In this document: positions 6,845 through 12,035 of the stretch, piece by piece | How the letters are laid out: every line of letters starts with the position of its first letter | Numbering within the stretch: position 1 is the stretch's first letter | Source: an uncultured Bacteroidales bacterium | GTDB lineage: Bacteria > Bacteroidota > Bacteroidia > Bacteroidales > Bacteroidaceae | NCBI GenBank assembly: GCA_937916465.1 | Contig: CALFTK010000031.1 | Location: 1 to 12,035 of the forward strand | Direction: 5' to 3' | Length of the DNA: 12,035 nt | The notes under the pieces: model-generated | What the model was told of the DNA's origin: nothing | Databases searched by the model: none | Seen by the model: only the letters and a program-made list of their open reading frames with translations | Made by a program: the position numbers and the translations under genes

Positions 6845-7467
6845 AACGACTTCTTCTTATAACAACCCTATTTGCGGGTATCATACTTTGTTCAACATCA
6901 GCAACTGCTCAGGATAAGATGAACGAAGATATGCTTAATGCCCAATTGAGGTTCATTAAGGAGAACGCTAATCTTACCAAACGAGAGTATCAAAAGTTTG
7001 CTAAGATTTATATAGAATACAACAATCGCCTGTTTGAACTGAATAGCGAACAACAGGAAGAGATTGGTAAAGGAGGATATCCTTTTATATTTGGAACTCC
7101 TACTCCTCCGGCATCAGGCAATGATTATATGAAAAAATGGAAAGAAATAAACGATGACTACCTTGAAAAATTAAGCGATGCCCTGCCCGATAGCACCAGA
7201 GCCAAAATAGGCAAAGCGCAGTGGGAATTGGGACAGAAAATATGGTCACAGTTGGCTGAACGTAATAGACAGATAATGGAGAGACAGATGCAGAATATGC
7301 AGATGTATCAGCAGATGATATGGAAAGAGATGGCTGAAAAAAGATTCGAATGGAGACGCAATTTTAAAGAAGGTTGGCAGATTCCCGATTCAGTTGCTCC
7401 ATTTCACGGACCCGGTGGACCGCAGTGGTATCATCGTGTCCCCCCTCAAACTAAAACACCTTTTTAA
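6841..7467 (+). CDS. Periplasmic helical protein, Spy/CpxP-like
   Basis: A 208-residue exported protein with signal peptide 1-23 (MKRLLLITTLFAGIILCSTSATA). The mature part is helical and charged. The N-terminal stretch ANLTKREYQKFAKIYIEYNNRL (43-64) resembles the LTxxE...F helices of Bacteroidota Spy/CpxP-like proteins. A second helix pair follows (about 95-138, DYMKKWKEINDDYLEKL then KIGKAQWELGQKIW), then a Met/Gln-rich helix at 140-166 (M146, M150, M153, M155, M159, M164), and a Pro/Gly/His/Trp-rich tail at 183-208. Known: Spy and CpxP are periplasmic chaperone or stress-sensor proteins. Inference: it is the periplasmic output or feedback sensor of the sigma/anti-sigma pair it overlaps by 4 nt. 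The match is by pattern only; a family of unknown function is equally possible. A terminator follows 36 nt after the stop. Confidence 0.7.
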   Translation: MKRLLLITTLFAGIILCSTSATAQDKMNEDMLNAQLRFIKENANLTKREYQKFAKIYIEYNNRLFELNSEQQEEIGKGGYPFIFGTPTPPASGNDYMKKWKEINDDYLEKLSDALPDSTRAKIGKAQWELGQKIWSQLAERNRQIMERQMQNMQMYQQMIWKEMAEKRFEWRRNFKEGWQIPDSVAPFHGPGGPQWYHRVPPQTKTPF

Positions 7468-7503
7468 AAAATAATTGGTTGGTATTTAATAAGTAGTTTT
7501 TTT

Positions 7504-7540
7504 AAAGCAGATCTTTGTGATAAAGGTCTGCTTTTTCTTG
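7504..7540 (+). terminator. Intrinsic terminator after the sigma-factor operon
   Basis: AAAGCAGATCTTT (7504-7516) pairs with AAAGGTCTGCTTT (7522-7534) around the loop GTGAT. The stem is 13 bp with one T-G pair, and a T-rich tail follows. It closes the three-gene operon. Confidence 0.85.
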
Positions 7541-7574
7541 TATATGCTGTTATTATTAAAATAGTATGAAAGTT

Positions 7575-7606
7575 TTTGCTAAAAAGACACACTTTAACTA
7601 CATTTG
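7575..7606 (+). promoter_or_regulatory. Bacteroidota housekeeping promoter for the CotH gene
   Basis: TTTG at 7575-7578 and TACATTTG at 7599-7606 are separated by 20 nt, matching the known Bacteroides pattern TTTG-N19to21-TAnnTTTG. Transcription would begin near 7612-7616 and leave an A/T-rich leader of about 30 nt before the ATG at 7647. This also rules out translation from the upstream in-frame ATG at 7566. Confidence 0.8.
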
Positions 7607-7646
7607 TAATTTTAAAGCAAAAAATAATATTTACAAAAGCAATAAT

Positions 7647-10106
7647 ATGAGGACTTACAGAGTTTTGTTGGCAATTACAGCATTGGTGTTATCAGTTCCG
7701 GTTCTTTCACAGGAAAGTGGTTTAACCAAAGAACTGTTTATTAATGAAGTTATTCAATCTACTATAGGAGGCGATTTAGATAGACATAAAGAGTATCCTG
7801 ACGGATGGGTTGAAATTTACAACCCCGGTCCTAATGATATATCATTGAAGGATTACAGAATAGGTAAGAAGAATAAGTTCAGCAAAGCCTATACACTGCC
7901 TGATTATACAATCCCGGCAGGAGGCTATCATGTGATTTTGTGCGATAAAGAGGATATGGTATGCTATTCAAGCGTATATCCTGATGTGGTTAGAGAAATA
8001 CATACCGATTTTAGAATTTCAACCGATGAAGAGGGAGGTTTATACCTGTTTAACCCGGACGGAGCATTGGTAGATTCTATGCATATACCTATTATGATAG
8101 CCATGAATATTGGTTATGGTCGTCTTACCGATGGTGCCGATTCAATAGGTTATGAACTTCAGGTGACAAAAGGCAGTGCAAACACAGGTGGGCATGGCAG
8201 AGTTCTACCTAATCCAAGTTTAAGTATGGATAGTTGGGCAAGCAAAGATAATAGTGCGTTAAGTGTTCGCGCATTACGCATAAGAGCTATGCCTGACGGA
8301 TCGCCTGTTCCGGATAATTTGGTTGTCAGGTTTACAACCGATGGTACAGAGCCATGTGATACAAGCTATATTCTGGATAAATATGGTATGCTTATTACCA
8401 GGAATATGGTTTTCAAAGCGGCTGTTTTTTGCGAAGGATACATTACACCACCTGCGGTTACCAGAACATTTATATTGCATAACAGAGCTATCTCTCTGCC
8501 TATAGTATCATTAGTAATGAATGAAGATGACCTCTATTCACAAGATTATGGAATCATAACAAATAACAATACAAATAGTTCCAGAAATAACTGGCGTCGT
8601 CCTGCCGTATTTGATTATTTTGGACGTGGAGGAATGGCATCTTTGTTACACCAGGCAGCCGAAGTAAGAATTAGCGGTGCATATTCCAGAGAATCCCAGC
8701 TTAAATCGATGATTATCTATGCCGACAAACGTTTTGGTTCAAATGATTACTTTAGAAGATCATTTTGGTCAGTAACACGTCCTGATGTTAGCAAAACAAA
8801 GTCTATATCTATAAGAAATTCAGGAAATGACTTTGGTAATTCAATGTTCCGCGATGCTGTTGCACAACAGGTAATGGGCATGAACACCGATTTGGATTGG
8901 ATGGCTGCACAACCTATTATATTCTATTTAAATGGTGAATATAAAGGAATAATGAATTTACGTGAACGTGGCAATGAAGATAATGTATGGACCCACTACA
9001 ACGAACTTGAAGACCTTACTCTGATTGAAAACTTTGAGTTAAAGGAGGGCGATTATCAAGAGTTTTTAGATTTTAAAGAGTTTTATTCTCAACCCGGCCA
9101 TACATTAGATGAATTCAATGAAGTGATGGATGTAGTGGAATATACCAATATGATGATTACAAATATTTATCAAAGCAATACAGACTTCCCGGGTAATAAT
9201 AATGTAATGTGGAAGCCTATGACAGAAGGTGGTCGTTGGCGTTTTATCATTAAGGATGTTGATAGAGCTTTTGGTATTTGGGGTAACTCATCATCACAGC
9301 AATATCTGAACTGGGTAACTAGAAGACCTTCTGACATAGGTTCAAATGAAACAGCTAATTCAGAGGAAGCAACACAGTTATTCCGCAGTCTAATGGAAAT
9401 ACCCGAATATAGAGATTTATTTGTAGATCGTTTCTCTGTATATATGGGCGATTTCTTAAATGCAGGCTATATAAACACCTGGATTGATTGGTATCACGAA
9501 CAGATGGAACCGGAGTGGGATTATTTCAAGAGCCTATATTCCATAAACAATAAAAATGGTTGGCAAAATGAAATTAACAATATGAAAAGATGGACAGGAG
9601 AAAGAACAGATAATATGTATAAACAGTTAAGAGATTACTTCGGTTTAGGTAATTTAGTACCTGTAACAGTTAATGAATCTGTTTCGTCAGCATCATATTA
9701 TAACATAACTATTAATGGTGTTCCTCTTACAAAGGGTGTATTTAATGGTAAACTATTTGCAGGTAAGGAATATCTGTTTGATGGTGACTATAGCGATACA
9801 AAATATGATGTAATAGGTTGGGAAGTTACTACAACCGGAGCAACAGGGGCAACAAATACTCAACAGTTCTTTGAAGAACAACTTGCCTATATTATTCCGG
9901 AGGGAACAAAATCATTCAGCATAAATGCAATACGAGGTACTAACGGAATAGAAGATAATATTAATGAAGATGTATTAGAAATAGTAAATACTACTTATTA
10001 CAATATGCAGGGTGTAAGTTCCGATGTTCCATTTAAAGGACTGAATAATGTAAAACACACCCTTCAAGATGGTAGAATAGTAATAGAAAAACAGTACATC
10101 AAATAA
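7647..10106 (+). CDS. Secreted lamin-tail / CotH-kinase-fold protein with sorting tail
   Basis: The chosen start (7647) gives a clean signal peptide 1-22 (MRTYRVLLAITALVLSVPVL); the in-frame ATG at 7566 lies upstream of the promoter's -7 box. Domains in the 819-residue product: lamin-tail-like beta-sandwich about 29-150 (LFINEV, DGWVEIYNPG, LKDYRI, IPAGGYHVILCD); chitobiase-C-like sandwich about 205-278 (VRFTTDGTEP ... VFKAAVFCEGY); CotH-type kinase fold about 318-560. The CotH region has AEVRISGAYSRE, ISIRNSGNDFGNSMFRDAV, FYLNGEYKGIMNLRERGNED, and RWRFIIKDVDRAFGIWG with a D-x-D at 537-539. Then comes a helical region, a beta-rich repeat-like domain about 672-770, and a Y-N-M-Q-G tail ending IEKQYIK. 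Known: CotH of spore coats is a protein kinase, and lamin-tail/CotH fusions are common surface proteins in gut Bacteroidota. Whether this one phosphorylates anything is unknown. Monocistronic. Confidence 0.9.
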   Translation: MRTYRVLLAITALVLSVPVLSQESGLTKELFINEVIQSTIGGDLDRHKEYPDGWVEIYNPGPNDISLKDYRIGKKNKFSKAYTLPDYTIPAGGYHVILCDKEDMVCYSSVYPDVVREIHTDFRISTDEEGGLYLFNPDGALVDSMHIPIMIAMNIGYGRLTDGADSIGYELQVTKGSANTGGHGRVLPNPSLSMDSWASKDNSALSVRALRIRAMPDGSPVPDNLVVRFTTDGTEPCDTSYILDKYGMLITRNMVFKAAVFCEGYITPPAVTRTFILHNRAISLPIVSLVMNEDDLYSQDYGIITNNNTNSSRNNWRRPAVFDYFGRGGMASLLHQAAEVRISGAYSRESQLKSMIIYADKRFGSNDYFRRSFWSVTRPDVSKTKSISIRNSGNDFGNSMFRDAVAQQVMGMNTDLDWMAAQPIIFYLNGEYKGIMNLRERGNEDNVWTHYNELEDLTLIENFELKEGDYQEFLDFKEFYSQPGHTLDEFNEVMDVVEYTNMMITNIYQSNTDFPGNNNVMWKPMTEGGRWRFIIKDVDRAFGIWGNSSSQQYLNWVTRRPSDIGSNETANSEEATQLFRSLMEIPEYRDLFVDRFSVYMGDFLNAGYINTWIDWYHEQMEPEWDYFKSLYSINNKNGWQNEINNMKRWTGERTDNMYKQLRDYFGLGNLVPVTVNESVSSASYYNITINGVPLTKGVFNGKLFAGKEYLFDGDYSDTKYDVIGWEVTTTGATGATNTQQFFEEQLAYIIPEGTKSFSINAIRGTNGIEDNINEDVLEIVNTTYYNMQGVSSDVPFKGLNNVKHTLQDGRIVIEKQYIK

Positions 10107-10112
10107 CAGTAA

Positions 10113-10165
10113 TCCAAATCTATGATGTAATCTCCATAATATTTGGATGGTTTAACATCATATAG
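10113..10165 (+). repeat. Two interleaved inverted repeats after the CotH gene
   Basis: TCCAAAT (10113-10119) pairs with ATTTGGA (10141-10147). CTATGATGT (10120-10128) pairs with ACATCATATAG (10155-10165, two extra bases bulged). The two stems are interleaved, so the RNA must choose between them or form a pseudoknot. The element lies between the stop codon and the terminator; its function is not known. Confidence 0.5.
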
Positions 10166-10185
10166 AGAGGCACTCAGATAGAAAT

Positions 10186-10235
10186 AAGAGGCTAACTAAA
10201 AAGTCAAATTGACTTTAAGGTTAGTCTCTTTTCTA
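10186..10235 (+). terminator. Intrinsic terminator of the CotH gene
   Basis: AAGAGGCTAAC (10186-10196) pairs with GTTAGTCTCTT (10220-10230), with one G-T pair. The inner stem AAAGTC / GACTTT continues the hairpin, and TTCTATTTATTTT follows. It is 80 nt after the CotH stop. Confidence 0.85.
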
Positions 10236-10296
10236 TTTATTTTCTATTTAGCATGGGTTATGTTCTATCATTAATTTAATAGGATGCTTACCGTAT

Positions 10297-10338
10297 GAAA
10301 ATAAGAATCGGCCGAAAACCGAAGTTTTCGACCGACTC
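10297..10338 (-). terminator. Intrinsic terminator of the minus-strand surface-protein gene (UUCG loop)
   Basis: On the minus strand, GAGTCGGTCGAAAAC (10338-10324) pairs with GTTTTCGGCCGATTC (10319-10305) over 15 bp. Two G-U pairs are possible only in the minus-strand RNA. The loop is TTCG closed by C-G, the extra-stable tetraloop, and TTATTTTC follows. It is 22 nt after the stop at 10360. The wobble pairs show which strand it serves. Confidence 0.88.
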
Positions 10339-10359
10339 CATCACGGAATATATAGATTG

Positions 10360-12035
10360 TTACTTAATAAGAACTTTCTCTATAATTCTTGCACCATTCT
10401 TACCTGTGCTGATGCGGATATTTACACCCTTGTTAGGTTCTGATACCTGCATACCGTTCAAGTTGTAGAACTGAACCTTTGAAGGAGCTGCTACTGAACC
10501 TACACCTGTGTAAGCTGCATCCATAGCTGCCTTTGATGCTTCAGCTGCTGCTGCATAATCAACACCCTTAAGAGGTTCTACCAATGACAATGTGAAGTTG
10601 TCAACAAATGCCCAACATGTTGTAGTATTGATGTTTGCTTTCATTTCAACAGTCTCTGCTTCTGCCAATACATCGAACTGGAATGACAATTCTGCACCTG
10701 CATTCCAAGACATTGTATCAACACTAACTATATCACCTGCAGCATCCATCTGAGTGAATACTATTTCACCGGCACGGTTATCACTGCCCCAATAGCTTAT
10801 TGAGTGACCAAGTTCATACTTACCTGCTGGCAAGTTGTTCAAGTTCTGAGTCATCTTAACACCTGAATTCCAGTCAAGAGCAATCTGTGTATTTGTTGCA
10901 CCTGCTTCTACTGTTGCAGTCTGGTCGATGTAAGCATTACCCTTACCCTCTACAATGGTCCAACCAGGAAGAGCATTTTCCTTATGGTCAGCAATCTTCT
11001 GAACACGTGTCTGGTTACCGGTAACAAGAGTATAGAAACTGTTGTTCTGGATGAAGTATGTCATATCAAGCATTTCTACTGCATCACCGTCATTCATCAT
11101 AGCCTCAAGAGCTGCCTTGATAGCAAGCTGATAAACATTTGCAAGAGCCTGATTGTCGTCAAGTTCTGAAGCAAGCTGTTCTGCAAGAGCTGCTGCATCT
11201 ATTGTACCCCAGTCTGTAACCAATGCATCTGCCATCTCTGCCAAACCCTTAACCTGAGCTGTCTTAGCTGAAGCTGCAGCAAGTTTGCCATTGAATGTGC
11301 TAATAGCAGCGCTGATAGCACTGTTGGCAGCCTTTAATTCATCATCAGAAACTGAGAACTTAGCAAGATCTTTGTTTGCATTGTATGCATCCTGCAATGC
11401 CTTGTATTCGCTCAAGAATGAGAATTGTGCATTCTCGTCAAAGATTATTACAGCATCTTCAATATTGCCATTGAATTCATCGATAGCTGCACAACGGTCT
11501 GTCATAGCCTTTGTCAAACCATTAATTTCTGCAGTGATAGCATTCAGGTCATCATTGTTCTTAACGGTTACATCAAGTTCTGCGTAGTCGGCAATAGCCT
11601 TCTTAACTGCTGCGTAAGCAACAAGTTCGTTGTAACCCAAAGAATCCTGATATAATGTATCAATACCGATAGCAGCATTATATGCATTGTAGTAATTATC
11701 CACATTCTTCATACGTGCACTCATATCGGCTGTAGCTGCGTTAATTTCAGCAACGATGTTGTTGTAAGCTGTTGGTGATGTGCTCTTGAAGCCTTCCTTA
11801 GTTGCAATAGTAGCCTTGAAAGTATTCAGATATTCACCGCTGTAGATTGCATTTGCTTCTGCTGATGCAATAGTACCCTGTGCTGCAGCAAGTGCTTCGT
11901 TGTAAGCCTGAACATACTGATAAGCAGCTGAGAATACATTGCTAACCTTCAAATCAGCCAACAATGAACCTTCCCATGAAGAAGATTCGTGACTCCATTC
12001 AAGTACATAATCACCTGCTTCAGGAATTTCAACAA
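10360..12035 (-). CDS. Large surface protein: helical repeats, carbohydrate-binding-like sandwiches and sorting tail (5' partial)
   Basis: The frame stays open to the right edge; a TTG at 11964 is internal, so 557 residues of a longer protein are visible. Numbering from the right edge: 1-35 is the end of a beta-sandwich (VEIPEAGDYVLEWSHESSSW); about 36-310 is Ala-rich amphipathic helix, likely several three-helix (FIVAR-like) repeats with recurring I-x-x-L/A-T and A-x-x-A-I spacing; about 350-488 is a second beta-sandwich (ALPGWTIVEGKGNAYID, LPAGKYELGHSISYWGSD, WAFVDNFTLSLVEP); 490-557 is an Ala-rich linker and a sorting tail (VQFYNLNGMQV ... IIEKVLIK). Known: such sandwich-helix-sandwich proteins with this tail are frequent outer-surface proteins in Prevotella-like genomes. 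Inference: a cell-surface glycan-binding or adhesion protein; no catalytic motif is visible. It is convergent with the CotH gene and has its own terminator. The function is not recognised beyond architecture. Confidence 0.82.
   Translation of the reverse strand, partial: VEIPEAGDYVLEWSHESSSWEGSLLADLKVSNVFSAAYQYVQAYNEALAAAQGTIASAEANAIYSGEYLNTFKATIATKEGFKSTSPTAYNNIVAEINAATADMSARMKNVDNYYNAYNAAIGIDTLYQDSLGYNELVAYAAVKKAIADYAELDVTVKNNDDLNAITAEINGLTKAMTDRCAAIDEFNGNIEDAVIIFDENAQFSFLSEYKALQDAYNANKDLAKFSVSDDELKAANSAISAAISTFNGKLAAASAKTAQVKGLAEMADALVTDWGTIDAAALAEQLASELDDNQALANVYQLAIKAALEAMMNDGDAVEMLDMTYFIQNNSFYTLVTGNQTRVQKIADHKENALPGWTIVEGKGNAYIDQTATVEAGATNTQIALDWNSGVKMTQNLNNLPAGKYELGHSISYWGSDNRAGEIVFTQMDAAGDIVSVDTMSWNAGAELSFQFDVLAEAETVEMKANINTTTCWAFVDNFTLSLVEPLKGVDYAAAAEASKAAMDAAYTGVGSVAAPSKVQFYNLNGMQVSEPNKGVNIRISTGKNGARIIEKVLIK

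Larger units (their letters stand above)
10107..10359. other. Convergent intergenic region
   Basis: These 253 bases between two converging genes hold the interleaved repeats, one plus-strand terminator and one minus-strand terminator. The remainder (about 10236-10296) is AT-rich with no further signal that I can see. Confidence 0.8.

Noticed and set aside
7566..7646. N-terminal 27-residue extension of the CotH protein
   Set aside because: It overlaps a perfect promoter box and would bury the signal peptide.
11962..11964. TTG as the start of the minus-strand surface protein
   Set aside because: The frame continues upstream to the window edge with a good beta-sandwich sequence (VEIPEAGDYVLEW), so the gene is partial.

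Overview
The window looks like a Bacteroidota genome, probably a gut or rumen Prevotella-type organism. The evidence is A-rich leaders with no clear Shine-Dalgarno, a perfect Bacteroidota-type promoter (TTTG / TACATTTG), xylan-degrading glycosidase families, and a shared C-terminal tail (Y-N-L-N-G ... G ... IEK-x-IK) on secreted proteins. The first ~605 bases do not fit this picture. They are richer in G+C and carry, on the minus strand, one long reading frame for a membrane-anchored winged-helix regulator of a type common in methanogenic archaea. That frame collides head-to-head with a glycosidase gene that has lost its 5' end, so positions ~600-612 are most likely an assembly chimera or, less likely, a real recombination junction.

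Layout. 1-610 (-): winged-helix protein, open at the left edge. 602-5841 (+): a three-gene glycan operon. It encodes a GH30 glucuronoxylanase-like enzyme (5' truncated) with a beta-sandwich module and sorting tail, a GH43-CBM6 arabinofuranosidase/xylosidase, and a retaining-type GH97. A strong hairpin terminator follows at 5857-5905. 5949-7467 (+): a tightly coupled ECF sigma factor, a small single-pass membrane protein (putative anti-sigma) and a periplasmic Spy/CpxP-like protein, with a terminator at 7504-7540. 7647-10106 (+): a lamin-tail/CotH-type secreted protein with its own promoter, ending in a terminator at 10186-10235. 10360-12035 (-): a large surface protein (helical repeats plus carbohydrate-binding-like sandwiches plus sorting tail), convergent to the CotH gene, with its own UUCG-loop terminator and its 5' end beyond the right edge.

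How the genes fit together. GH30, GH43 and GH97 make a coherent set for a decorated glucuronoarabinoxylan. The GH30 would cut the backbone and carries the export tail. The GH43 and GH97 lack the tail and would act in the periplasm, removing arabinose/xylose and an alpha-galactose-like cap. No SusC/SusD pair is in view, so the rest of the locus must lie across the broken left junction. The sigma/anti-sigma/Spy-like module resembles an envelope-stress circuit and is probably independent of the glycan operon. I saw no tRNA, rRNA, CRISPR array or insertion sequence. The longest stretch without a gene is 10107-10359, which holds terminators and interleaved inverted repeats.
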